In this document: positions 9,446 to 17,127 of the stretch, piece by piece
How the letters are laid out: each line of letters opens with the position of its first letter
Numbering within the stretch: position 1 is the stretch's first letter
Source: WTJD01 sp964225175
GTDB lineage: Bacteria; Pseudomonadota; Gammaproteobacteria; Xanthomonadales; SZUA-36
Direction of reading: 5' to 3'
Length of the DNA: 64,000 nucleotides
Assembly: GCA_964225175.1 (NCBI GenBank)
Contig: CAXQNK010000055.1
Location: forward strand, 3,755 to 67,754
The notes under the pieces: model-generated
Databases searched by the model: none
The model's input: the letters and a program-made list of their open reading frames with translations, nothing else
Told to the model about the DNA's origin: nothing
Program-made: the position numbers and the translations under genes

Positions 9446-10612
9446 ATGTGCCGAGAAGATCTCTTGAGGCACCCTGACGACATTCCGGTCCGGATGCAGT
9501 TCGGGCAGGGGAGAATCAGCGGCGCCGTCGGAATCGTTTTCGGCAGCATATCTCTGGGCGGTGTCTTGTGCTTTTTATTCCCTGATCTGCTCACGACTCC
9601 GGAATTTCGTGCACAGTACGACATCACTGCAATGCGACATGTGTTGGCAGCTTGCATGTTCGTCGCCTTTGGCTGCTCGATTCGCAGCCTGATCACTCAC
9701 GCTCGGGCTCGTGCAGGCCTGTGGGGTGCGGGGTTAACGAGCCTTGGGTTGCTGCTGGGCGGCCCCGGGGCGGAGACGGGCATGATTGACGGCAGCAGCG
9801 TCTATATCAGTCTTGATTACTTGCTGCTTTCCCTCGTGGCAATGGCGCTCGTGTTTGTTCCCCTGGAGCTTTTTTTACCGCAGCGAAGGCGTCAGACGCG
9901 ATTTCACTCCGAATGGCGCACAGACCTGGTTTATTTCGTCGTCGCACACTTGTTCGTACAGGGACTGGCTGTTCTCAGCCAGAAGCCGGTGACCGTCTTA
10001 TTCTCAGGTGTGCAACTGGCATCATTGCAGGCATGGATTGCACAGCTGCCTTACTGGGCCCAACTCTTTCTCGCAATTTTTGTTGCGGACCTTTTTCAGT
10101 ACGCAGTTCATCGTATCTTTCATGCCGTCCCATACCTCTGGCGTTTCCATGCGGTTCATCACAGCACCCGCACAATGGACTGGTTAGCTGGTTCGCGTTT
10201 GCACCTTGTTGATGTCATCGGCACGCGAATGATGGTGTTTCTGCCGTTGTTTCTGCTGGGCTTCACTCTCGAGGTCCTGTACGGATACGTCGCCATTGTT
10301 GCGACCCACGCGGTATTGAATCACACCAACACCCGATTGCCCTTCGGTCCCTTGGAGTATTTGGTCGTTTCCCCGCGAATTCATCACTGGCACCATTCGG
10401 TAGAGCGCAGCGCGCACGACAAGAATTTTGCGGTGCATTTTCCATGGATTGACCGTATATTCGGAAGTTACCACGCACCTGCCGGCGAGTGGCCAAGCGA
10501 AGTGGGCCTGGAGGATATATCTTTTCCAAATGGATACCTGAAACAGTTTTTTTATCCATTTTTCAACAGCCCGGGATCGAGCAGTTCGGGTGGCGAGCCC
10601 TCCAGCCGATGA
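9446..10612 (+). CDS. Sterol desaturase / fatty-acid hydroxylase family membrane protein
   Basis: Integral membrane di-iron oxygenase-like protein of 388 residues. Hydrophobic helices fill the N-terminal half. The histidine clusters that bind the two iron ions follow: HRIFH at about 222-226, HAVHH at about 234-238, a later NHTN, and HHWHH at about 313-317. This pattern is that of the fatty-acid hydroxylase superfamily, which oxidises lipid chains in the membrane. The substrate is not known. The start is uncertain: an ATG at 9446 has no clear ribosome site, and an in-frame ATG at 9494 sits directly before the first helix. It lies upstream of the Fur-regulated bfd but has no obvious link to it. 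Confidence 0.85.
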   Translation: MCREDLLRHPDDIPVRMQFGQGRISGAVGIVFGSISLGGVLCFLFPDLLTTPEFRAQYDITAMRHVLAACMFVAFGCSIRSLITHARARAGLWGAGLTSLGLLLGGPGAETGMIDGSSVYISLDYLLLSLVAMALVFVPLELFLPQRRRQTRFHSEWRTDLVYFVVAHLFVQGLAVLSQKPVTVLFSGVQLASLQAWIAQLPYWAQLFLAIFVADLFQYAVHRIFHAVPYLWRFHAVHHSTRTMDWLAGSRLHLVDVIGTRMMVFLPLFLLGFTLEVLYGYVAIVATHAVLNHTNTRLPFGPLEYLVVSPRIHHWHHSVERSAHDKNFAVHFPWIDRIFGSYHAPAGEWPSEVGLEDISFPNGYLKQFFYPFFNSPGSSSSGGEPSSR

Positions 10613-10638
10613 CCGGCGGCCAGCTTGTGTTGGGATGC

Positions 10639-10670
10639 AATTGACAATCATTCTCATTTGCATTTACAAT
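10639..10670 (+). promoter_or_regulatory. bfd promoter with embedded Fur-like box
   Basis: A TTGACA -35 element (10641-10646) and a TACAAT -10 element (10665-10670) are separated by 18 bases. The spacer carries a Fur-box-like sequence: ttgacaatcattctcatttg matches the alternating GATAAT/ATTATC pattern in most positions. Fur with iron bound here would block RNA polymerase, so bfd should be expressed when iron is scarce. This is read from sequence; binding is inferred. Confidence 0.7.
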
Positions 10671-10711
10671 AACTATCACCCAACACCATCAGGTTTTTAA
10701 TACTCAGCACC

Positions 10712-10912
10712 ATGTACGTTTGCCTTTGTCATTCAGTCACCGAGAACGATATCCGAGAGGCCGCCAGCTCCGGTGCAACTGACTTACGTGCACTCGCAGA
10801 GCAGACTGGCTGCGCGACCGGCTGCGGCTGCTGCGCTGAGTGGGCGGCAGAGGTTCTCAGCGAAACTCTCCGGCCCAAGGAAGCATTTCTGCCACAGGTC
10901 GCCAACGCCTGA
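10712..10912 (+). CDS. bfd: Bacterioferritin-associated ferredoxin
   Basis: Small [2Fe-2S] protein of 66 residues that donates electrons to bacterioferritin so stored Fe(III) can be reduced and released. The cysteine ligands are visible as CLC at residues 4-6 and a C-rich GCATGCGCC segment at about 33-41, the BFD-like domain pattern. The length is typical (E. coli Bfd is 64 residues). It lies just behind a sigma-70 promoter overlapped by a Fur-like site and 144 bases before bfr, its partner. Confidence 0.95.
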   Translation: MYVCLCHSVTENDIREAASSGATDLRALAEQTGCATGCGCCAEWAAEVLSETLRPKEAFLPQVANA

Positions 10913-10956
10913 TCTGCCCGGTTACCTGGTGAATCGGCCTGCTGTTTGTAAAACGC

Positions 10957-10982
10957 AATTCGAACTAATTCTCATTTACGCT
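10957..10982 (+). promoter_or_regulatory. Fur-like box upstream of bfr
   Basis: The sequence around 10961-10980 (cgaactaattctcatttacg) shares the attctcattt core with the site upstream of bfd. A TAAAAT -10-like hexamer lies at 11001-11006, so the box would overlap the -35 region of a bfr promoter. It is weaker than the bfd site, and regulation is inferred from the resemblance and the gene function. Confidence 0.5.
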
Positions 10983-11056
10983 TTTTCCTTCCGCATGGGA
11001 TAAAATTCTGAGCCCCGTGACGCGTTCGTATACGCGTAAATCCGAAGGAGAAAAAG

Positions 11057-11524
11057 ATGAGAGGAGATGCCAGGGTCATAGAGTTCCTGAACGTCGTGTT
11101 GCGCAATGAGTTGACCGCGATCAATCAGTATTTTCTGCACTCCCGAATGTTCAAGGACATGGGCTTGAAAGACCTGGCGGATCATGAGTACGAGGAGTCG
11201 ATCGATGAAATGAAGCACGCGGATCAACTGGTTGAGCGTATCCTTTTCCTCGAAGGATTGCCCAATCTCCAGGACATCGGAAAACTGATGATCGGAGAAA
11301 ACCCCCAGGAGATGCTTCAGTGCGATTTACGCCTGGAAGAACTCGCAATACCCGTACTTCGTGAGGCAATCGAATACTGTGAATCCAGCAAGGATTTCGT
11401 GAGTCGAGACCTGTTTGGGGCAATACTGGATTCGGAGGAGGGTCACGTTGACTGGCTCGAAACGCAATTGGCGCTGATCGAGAAAATCGGCATTCAGAAT
11501 TACCTCCAGGCGCAGATGGGCTGA
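11057..11524 (+). CDS. bfr: Bacterioferritin
   Basis: Haem-binding ferritin that oxidises Fe(II) and stores it as a mineral core in a 24-subunit shell. At 155 residues it is close to the E. coli protein. All ferroxidase ligands are at their classic positions: E18, E51, H54, E94, E127 and H130. Met52, the haem ligand at the subunit interface, is also present. The start MRGDARVIEFLN matches the family, and a GGAG ribosome site lies just upstream. It follows bfd and is preceded by a Fur-like site. A strong hairpin terminator follows. Confidence 0.97.
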   Translation: MRGDARVIEFLNVVLRNELTAINQYFLHSRMFKDMGLKDLADHEYEESIDEMKHADQLVERILFLEGLPNLQDIGKLMIGENPQEMLQCDLRLEELAIPVLREAIEYCESSKDFVSRDLFGAILDSEEGHVDWLETQLALIEKIGIQNYLQAQMG

Positions 11525-11553
11525 GCCGTCAGCCCTGCGACTCCAGGCAGAAA

Positions 11554-11592
11554 AAAACCACTGTTTGTCATTCCGTTGCAAACAGTGGTTTT
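11554..11592. terminator. Bidirectional intrinsic terminator after bfr
   Basis: A perfect 14-base-pair stem (11554-11567 pairs with 11579-11592) encloses an 11-base loop. On the plus strand it is followed by a short T run; on the minus strand the stem runs into seven T residues. The minus-strand form is therefore the stronger terminator. It can end both bfr transcripts and any minus-strand transcript coming from the two-component genes or the gene-free stretch between. Confidence 0.85.
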
Positions 11593-11900
11593 AGGCTTTC
11601 AAGCCAGTCCATGGTCGTTAAAACAGAGAGGGTGTGCGTCTTCACCTCACGGCTCTGTCTTTCGGCCAGTCCCTTGGCCTCGAAACCTCGGTTTTGGGTT
11701 CATCGCCACCCGACTCTGCCAAATTCTAGGTTTCTCCTGCGGTTCGCTTCCTCCGGATTTGCAAACTGGGGGGGCTTCCCGCTCGCTCTGGATTCTGCTT
11801 ACCTGCGATCCTAGGCTAACTGAATGATTCAGGAAATGCCTGAATTAAGAATGAACATCGGGTAAATTTTGAATTAACGGTGCGCTGGCGACAGTGGCCG
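11593..11900. other. Gene-free stretch between the bfr terminator and the response regulator
   Basis: About 300 bases hold no open frame that looks like a protein. The only local structure I see is a small inverted repeat attcagg...cctgaat (11827-11845). On the minus strand the stretch is purine-rich, has several GGA motifs, and ends in the T-rich terminator at 11554. It could be a long 3' UTR or an unrecognised small RNA. It matches no RNA family I can name. Confidence 0.4.
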
Positions 11901-12578
11901 TCAATCCGTCCGCAAGCGATAGCCCATGCCGCGCACCGTTTCAATCAGGGAATCGCCTTCGTTCGGGTCGATTTTCTTTCTGAGCTTGCCGATGTAGACG
12001 TCGACGATATTGGTCAGGGGGTCCATGTTCATGCCCCAGACATTGCTGAGAATGCGCTCCCTGCTGAACAGGGTGCCCGGATTGCTCATCAGGAGTTCGA
12101 GAATGGCGAGTTCCTTGACGGTCAGGTGAAGAGTTTCACCGTTGACGGTGACTTTGAGATTATCTCGAGTGAATTTGATGCTGCCTATGCTCAGGAGGGC
12201 CTGTTCCTCACTGCGGTCCGAGGAGCGCCTCATTACCGTGTCGATACGCGCCAGCAATTCCTCGAAAGAAAAAGGTTTGGTCATGTAATCATCTGCACCC
12301 ATGCGCAGGCCGGTGACGACATCCTTGGTCTTATCCATCGCGGTCAGGATGATCAGGGGTGTGGATATCTTGTTCATTCGGATTTGCTGACAAACTTCGT
12401 GCCCGTGCATTACGGGCAGCATGAGATCCAGCATGATGAGGTCGAAATCCCCCTCCAGGGCCAGTTTGAGCCCCTCCCCGCCGTCGTTCGCGATCACGCA
12501 GAAGTGACCCTCCGAGCGCAATCCGCGCTGCAGAAAATCTGCGATTCGGGTTTCATCTTCAACGATCAAAATTCTCAA
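11901..12578 (-). CDS. OmpR/PhoB-type response regulator
   Basis: Two-component response regulator of 225 residues. The receiver domain has the acidic pocket E7/D8, the phosphoacceptor D51 in LIMLDLMLP, a conserved Thr in LTAMD and the Lys in TKPF. A winged-helix DNA-binding domain (about 127-223) ends in the usual VRGMGYRL. The sensor kinase gene follows, overlapping by four bases (ATGA-type coupling), so the two form one operon with the regulator downstream of the kinase. The targets are unknown. Confidence 0.93.
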   Translation of the reverse strand: MRILIVEDETRIADFLQRGLRSEGHFCVIANDGGEGLKLALEGDFDLIMLDLMLPVMHGHEVCQQIRMNKISTPLIILTAMDKTKDVVTGLRMGADDYMTKPFSFEELLARIDTVMRRSSDRSEEQALLSIGSIKFTRDNLKVTVNGETLHLTVKELAILELLMSNPGTLFSRERILSNVWGMNMDPLTNIVDVYIGKLRKKIDPNEGDSLIETVRGMGYRLRTD

Positions 12579-14176
12579 GCGACAATCCTCAATTGATTCT
12601 TGGTGGGCAGGGTGACCGTTGCAGTTGCGCCTTTGCCCTTGACACCGGTCAGGGTGATTTTACCCCGGTGCGCCAGCACGATTGCTTTGGCGACGGGTAA
12701 TCCGAGGCCCGTACCTCGAGCGTGGGCCTCCGCACTTCGACTGCGATAAAACCTTTCGAAAACGTGCTTTGCCTCCTCTTCGGTGACACCGATGCCTTCG
12801 TCTCTTACAGCGACCTGCGCCATTTGGCCCACCACAGACAGCGTGACGTGAATGGTGCCCCTGGGATTCGAGTAACGCAAGGCATTATCGATCAATATAC
12901 TGAAAACCTGGCGGAGTCGACCGGGATCGCCCATGACCAGGACCTGTTGCGTTCCGAGTTCGTGTTCGATTGATAGATGCTCCTGCGTGGCTCGGGCGCT
13001 GAAGTTTTCGCACACGGTTCGCAGGGTGTTGACCAGCGACACCGGCCGAACCTTCAAGCTGGGTTCGCCCGCATCCGCGCGGGCCATGAACAACAGGTCA
13101 TCCACGAGTCTCGTGGTCTCATCGGCCTGATCCACGATGCGCTGGAAGGCCTCACGGTGCGCACTGGGTAGTCCATCGGACAGGCGCAATGCAATTTCCG
13201 CCTCGCCCCGAATCACGGTCAGGGGTGTTCTGAATTCATGTGTGATCTCGGCCAACAGCTTCCGACGCGTGGAATCCAGCTCTGCGAGCCTGTTGTTGCT
13301 GTTCTTGAGCGCGCGGGTGCGCTCCTCGATCTCGGCCTCGAGCCCCGTGTTGACATCGTGCAATTTGGTTCGGTGTTCCAGCAACTCCGCCGCCATCTCG
13401 TTAAACACGGCACCCAGGCGCTGGAATTCAGTTTCACGCAGCCTGGGGATCCGGTGCCCCAGATGACCACTCGCCAGTGCGCGCGCACCCTCTTGCAGCG
13501 TGTTGATGGACTGGGTCAGGCTGCCGGAGAACAAACCGCCGATGATCAGTGTGAGCACTATGAAAAATGCGGCAAAGATGGGCAAGAGCTTGGTCACTAT
13601 ACCGGTGGAGTTGGAAGTCTGCAGTTGTGCAAGGCTGGCCTCGATGCGTTGATCGGCCAGGGCTTGTTCAACCATCTGTAACAAAGAGTCCGTCAGTTGG
13701 TCCTCGCGCAGGGTCAGGAATGTGGCGTTGGCGCCGTCTCGGTCACCTGAGCTCAGTAACCGCTCGATGGCAAAACCCGCTGCGGTAACTTCCTCGACTA
13801 ATTGTTCCAGGGCTTCCAGATCTTCGAGTTCCTGGATATCGGATGAGGCGCCGCTGAAAGCGACCTCTTTCCCGATGCCGCGCCGAATGGCAGCCAGCGT
13901 TGAGCGGGTCTGCGCCAGGTACTGGTCCCAGTATGGCGGGCGGGTGGGCACCCCGGAGGCCACGCTGGTGCTAATCGTATTCAGTCCCCTGAGGCCCAGT
14001 TCAGCAAGTCGGGAATAGTCCTGCAGCACTTCATTGGCCAATACGACTCTGGCGATGTCACGCTCGAACCACCTGACGCTGTCATAGAAATACCACGACA
14101 GGCCGAGAATGATAAGAAGCAAAGACCCGAATGCGATATGCAATTTTTGGCTAAAGCCGGTTTTCCATTTCCTCAT
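12575..14176 (-). CDS. Sensor histidine kinase with HAMP domain
   Basis: Membrane histidine kinase of 533 residues. Helix 1 is at about 13-31, helix 2 at about 197-216, and between them lies a mostly helical periplasmic sensor of about 165 residues. A HAMP linker (about 217-270) and a coiled coil lead to the dimerisation helix with the phosphorylated His in ITHEFRTPLT (H313). The catalytic ATPase domain has the N box (ILIDNALRYSNP), the G1 box (VRDEGIGV) and the G2 box (RGTGLGLPVA). It is the partner of the regulator encoded downstream. The signal sensed is unknown. Confidence 0.93.
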   Translation of the reverse strand: MRKWKTGFSQKLHIAFGSLLLIILGLSWYFYDSVRWFERDIARVVLANEVLQDYSRLAELGLRGLNTISTSVASGVPTRPPYWDQYLAQTRSTLAAIRRGIGKEVAFSGASSDIQELEDLEALEQLVEEVTAAGFAIERLLSSGDRDGANATFLTLREDQLTDSLLQMVEQALADQRIEASLAQLQTSNSTGIVTKLLPIFAAFFIVLTLIIGGLFSGSLTQSINTLQEGARALASGHLGHRIPRLRETEFQRLGAVFNEMAAELLEHRTKLHDVNTGLEAEIEERTRALKNSNNRLAELDSTRRKLLAEITHEFRTPLTVIRGEAEIALRLSDGLPSAHREAFQRIVDQADETTRLVDDLLFMARADAGEPSLKVRPVSLVNTLRTVCENFSARATQEHLSIEHELGTQQVLVMGDPGRLRQVFSILIDNALRYSNPRGTIHVTLSVVGQMAQVAVRDEGIGVTEEEAKHVFERFYRSRSAEAHARGTGLGLPVAKAIVLAHRGKITLTGVKGKGATATVTLPTKNQLRIVA

Positions 14177-14360
14177 CGGTGGCTCTCCATGCCCCGTCTG
14201 TACGTCCCTACACAGTGACTATAGTGCCAGAGTGAAAAGATGTCGCCAAAATTCAAAAAATCAGTGCATACACGGCGCATGACTCTGAAAATCAGTCCTT
14301 TTGCCTTGATATCATGACATGATGCCACAAGAAATGCCTTACTAGGAGTGCTAAACACCC

Positions 14361-14912
14361 ATGTTCACGCAAACCAGCCAACCCTGCCAGTTTGATCGGG
14401 ATTGCCCGGCGGTCATGATTCCATCCGGTGAGGAGGTGGTCATACCCGCGGGTACCGTGGGGTATATCACCCAGGCTTTGGGTGGCAGTTTCACCGTCTT
14501 CGTTGATGGTAACCTGTTTCGGATCGCGGGCGTGGATGCCGACGCGATCGGCAAGGAGCCCGTGCTGCCGCCGGAACTCCCTGAAGACGCGACTGAAGAA
14601 GATGTGGAGCGGCTCGTCTGGGAGCAGATCAAGACCTGTTACGATCCGGAAATCCCGGTCAACGTCGCCGATCTCGGGCTGATTTATTCCTGCGAGATGA
14701 CGGGTGACTCAGATGGCGCACGGCGTGTTTCAGTCGTGATGACATTGACTGCGCCTGGTTGTGGCATGGGGGACATCCTGGTCGAGGATGTGCGCTCCAA
14801 GATTGCATTAATCCCGACCATCGAAGAGGTCACCGTTGAGTTGACCTTCGAGCCACCCTGGAACCACCAGATGATGTCCGATGTGGCCCGGCTGGAAACC
14901 GGCATGATGTAA
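14361..14912 (+). CDS. sufT: SufT-family putative Fe-S cluster assembly protein
   Basis: Protein of 183 residues with the MIP18/DUF59 domain, implicated in iron-sulfur cluster maturation. The C-terminal half shows the family's key stretches: CYDPEIPVNVADLGLIY (about 94-110), LTAPGCGMGD with the conserved Cys, and FEPPW near the end. The N-terminal PAGTVGYITQALGGSFTV segment is the extra SufT region. A GGAG ribosome site precedes the ATG. It stands alone here, not in a suf operon, and converges on the BtuB-like gene with only five bases between stop codons. Confidence 0.87.
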   Translation: MFTQTSQPCQFDRDCPAVMIPSGEEVVIPAGTVGYITQALGGSFTVFVDGNLFRIAGVDADAIGKEPVLPPELPEDATEEDVERLVWEQIKTCYDPEIPVNVADLGLIYSCEMTGDSDGARRVSVVMTLTAPGCGMGDILVEDVRSKIALIPTIEEVTVELTFEPPWNHQMMSDVARLETGMM

Positions 14913-14917
14913 TGCCG

Positions 14918-16726
14918 TCATTGCGCCCAGTCGAGACTGAAAAAGACAGCTCGGCCTGACGCGTTGTAGCCTGCAGCGGGCTCATAAGATGTATCCAGGA
15001 GATTTTCCACTCGCCACTGTGCGGTCAGTGCCTCTCTCAGGGACCAGCCTCCCCTGACGCTGATGAGTCCATACCCAGGAAGTACCACACCGCCGAAATC
15101 GAGGCGCGATCCGGACGCGAACCAATCCATTCCCAGCCATGCACCTTGCGCGAAACTTCGGTCAATGGATACGGAGGCTTTCTCCTCAGGCCGCCTCAAC
15201 AGCGCCATTCCGGTGGATGCGTCCTCGGTATCCTGCAATGTAACGTTGGCCCTCAGTGACCAGCGCTCGCCACGGTATTGGATCTCAGCTTCAAGGCCCC
15301 GCAGCATGGCCTTGTCGATGTTGACGGCGCCAAAGTTAGACCCTGAGAAAGCAATCAACTGTTCTATATCCGTGTGATAGGCGCTGAGGGTCAGCTGGGT
15401 TGCTTCTCCCCACTCCTGAATGTAATTCAGTTCAGTGGTCTCGGAGGTTTCCGGTTCGAGATTGGAGTTGCCTGCATAAAATCCGAAGAATCCGGGTGAG
15501 TACAGTTCTCCCAGGTCGGGGGCCCTGAACGATGTGCCGGACTGGGCGCTGATACGACCTGATTGACCCACTTCCAAACCGACGGCTGCCTGCCAGGTCC
15601 ACTGGCTCCCGAACTGGCTGTTGTCGTCGAAACGACCCCCCAGTTGGACGTGCGCTCGGCCGAACGCCTGGTCCCAGTTCGCAAACCCGGCCCGGTTGTC
15701 ACGGCGGGCTTCATAGTTGCCGTCGGAAACACCCTCTTCATCAAGATATTCCAGCCCAGCTCTCAGGTCGCCATTCCCCAAACGCAGCTGGTTGCGCCAG
15801 CCGATGTTGATTCGCTTGGCGTCGAATGCGCTGGTGAAGAAGCCGTAATCGGAATCAAGCTCGTCATCCATGTAGCTGGCCTGAAGCTCATAAGCCCAGT
15901 TGGCGCTGACGCGATCAGACCATATGAGCGCGCCCAGCGCCTGTCGGGCTTGCGATTCACCCTGGTCGAACTCGGTGTCTGTGCGGCTTGCCAAAATGCG
16001 GTACCCAAGCTGGCCCGCCACAAAATCAAATTCCCCGTTTGCGCTAGCGGAAACGGATTCAAAACCATCGTTGTCGGGGTCGTAAGAAAAACCGCCTGGA
16101 TTCTGCGCGGAAAACCCATCGGAACGGCGCCAGGCCCCGTGGAATGAGTGACGGCCTTGGTCAGACACCCAGCCGTGGCCGCCTTCGACCTCGAAACTGC
16201 CGAAACTGCCACCTGTCACGCGCACGGTTCCGCCGGGATCCCTGCGTGTAAAAATCTGGATGACACCGCCGATAGCGTCGGAACCATAAACCGAGGCGCG
16301 AGGGCCGCGGACGATTTCAACACGTTGTATCTGTGTGAGTGGAAGCAGTTCCCAGGCATAAGCGCCCGTGTGCGGAGACGCCACACGAATTCCATCGATC
16401 AGGACGAGCACATGGTCTGAATTGCTGCCGCGCAGAAACAGGCTGGTCTGTGATCCTGCCGGACCGCTCCGTACAATGTCTACGCCCGCTTGGAGCCGCA
16501 GAAGCTCCAGAAGATCCTCTGCGGCGGAACGCCGGATCTCCTCCCTGGAAATGATGCTCACCGAGGCCATGACTTCACGCGTGGCCTGGGGTGTTCCCGC
16601 AGCCGTTGTGACCGTGATGTCCGGCAGTTCGATATCGATCTCGTCCCGCTCTGCAAACACGTCGCCGTGGCTCATAACCAGGCAAAGGGCTGTCATGGCC
16701 GCCCAGAAGATCTTGGAAAATTGCAT
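14918..16726 (-). CDS. btuB: TonB-dependent outer-membrane cobalamin receptor (BtuB-like)
   Basis: Outer-membrane receptor of 602 residues from the ATG at 16726, which has a GGGAG ribosome site and begins a signal peptide ending near VFA-ER. A TonB-box-like PDITVTT, then a plug domain with LIDGIRVASPHTGAY, VEIVRGPRASVYGSDAIGGVI, and a beta-barrel follow. The size fits BtuB (about 600). The frame is open 31 codons further upstream, but those codons lack a signal sequence. A cobalamin riboswitch lies directly upstream, which is the main reason for assigning vitamin B12 as the ligand. Energy comes from TonB-ExbBD encoded elsewhere. Confidence 0.9.
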   Translation of the reverse strand: MQFSKIFWAAMTALCLVMSHGDVFAERDEIDIELPDITVTTAAGTPQATREVMASVSIISREEIRRSAAEDLLELLRLQAGVDIVRSGPAGSQTSLFLRGSNSDHVLVLIDGIRVASPHTGAYAWELLPLTQIQRVEIVRGPRASVYGSDAIGGVIQIFTRRDPGGTVRVTGGSFGSFEVEGGHGWVSDQGRHSFHGAWRRSDGFSAQNPGGFSYDPDNDGFESVSASANGEFDFVAGQLGYRILASRTDTEFDQGESQARQALGALIWSDRVSANWAYELQASYMDDELDSDYGFFTSAFDAKRINIGWRNQLRLGNGDLRAGLEYLDEEGVSDGNYEARRDNRAGFANWDQAFGRAHVQLGGRFDDNSQFGSQWTWQAAVGLEVGQSGRISAQSGTSFRAPDLGELYSPGFFGFYAGNSNLEPETSETTELNYIQEWGEATQLTLSAYHTDIEQLIAFSGSNFGAVNIDKAMLRGLEAEIQYRGERWSLRANVTLQDTEDASTGMALLRRPEEKASVSIDRSFAQGAWLGMDWFASGSRLDFGGVVLPGYGLISVRGGWSLREALTAQWRVENLLDTSYEPAAGYNASGRAVFFSLDWAQ

Positions 16727-16849
16727 TGGTATTCTCCCTGAAACGCACACCCGCGGTTGATGTCGGGGAGAAGAGACGGCCGGATCATTGATCTCTCGCC
16801 GGGCTGCCCTCCGCAACACGTGTTAGCGCACCCTTGTGATCAAGGCGTC

Positions 16850-17060
16850 GCTGATGCCGGGGCCGGTCTCCGGGCTTGCAAACCTGAGATACCGTTGATG
16901 CGCCTTCCCGGATGTCGGATATCCAGTGGCTTCGCTCCAGCGGCGGGAGTCATCACCCCATGGGCGTCTCCCGGTGTGCTTACCGTTGCGGGGGCAGCGC
17001 CGGATTTTCACCGGCTTCCCGTTTCATGTGGTCCTGTTCGGGGGCCACACACCCTGGGCA
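16850..17060 (-). promoter_or_regulatory. Cobalamin (adenosylcobalamin) riboswitch upstream of btuB
   Basis: Read on the minus strand, this leader holds the hallmark conserved pieces in order. First is GGGAAGCCGGTGAAAATCC (about 17020-17002), then CCGCAACGGTAAG. The B12 box GCCACTGG follows at 16930-16923, and finally AGCCCGGAGACCGGCC (about 16876-16861). A 5' stem (gtgtggcc...ggaccacat) precedes the core. Binding of the coenzyme should repress btuB, probably by hiding the ribosome site at about 16730, since I see no T-run terminator between. Confidence 0.92.
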
Positions 17061-17061
17061 A

Positions 17062-17083
17062 CACCCCGACTATTTTCGGGGTG
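17062..17083 (-). other. GC-rich hairpin between fadE and the riboswitch
   Basis: An eight-base-pair inverted repeat (17062-17069 with 17076-17083) closes a six-base loop 45 bases past the fadE stop. No T run follows, so it is at best a weak terminator. It may instead be an outer stem of the btuB leader. Confidence 0.4.
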
Positions 17084-17127
17084 CCGAGATGGTAGCAGAA
17101 AAAGATGCGCTATGCCCTGGCGATCGC

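Noticed and set aside
11880..12596. Plus-strand frame of 238 residues over the first response regulator
   Set aside because: The opposite strand encodes a complete regulator with all active-site residues; the plus reading has no motif.
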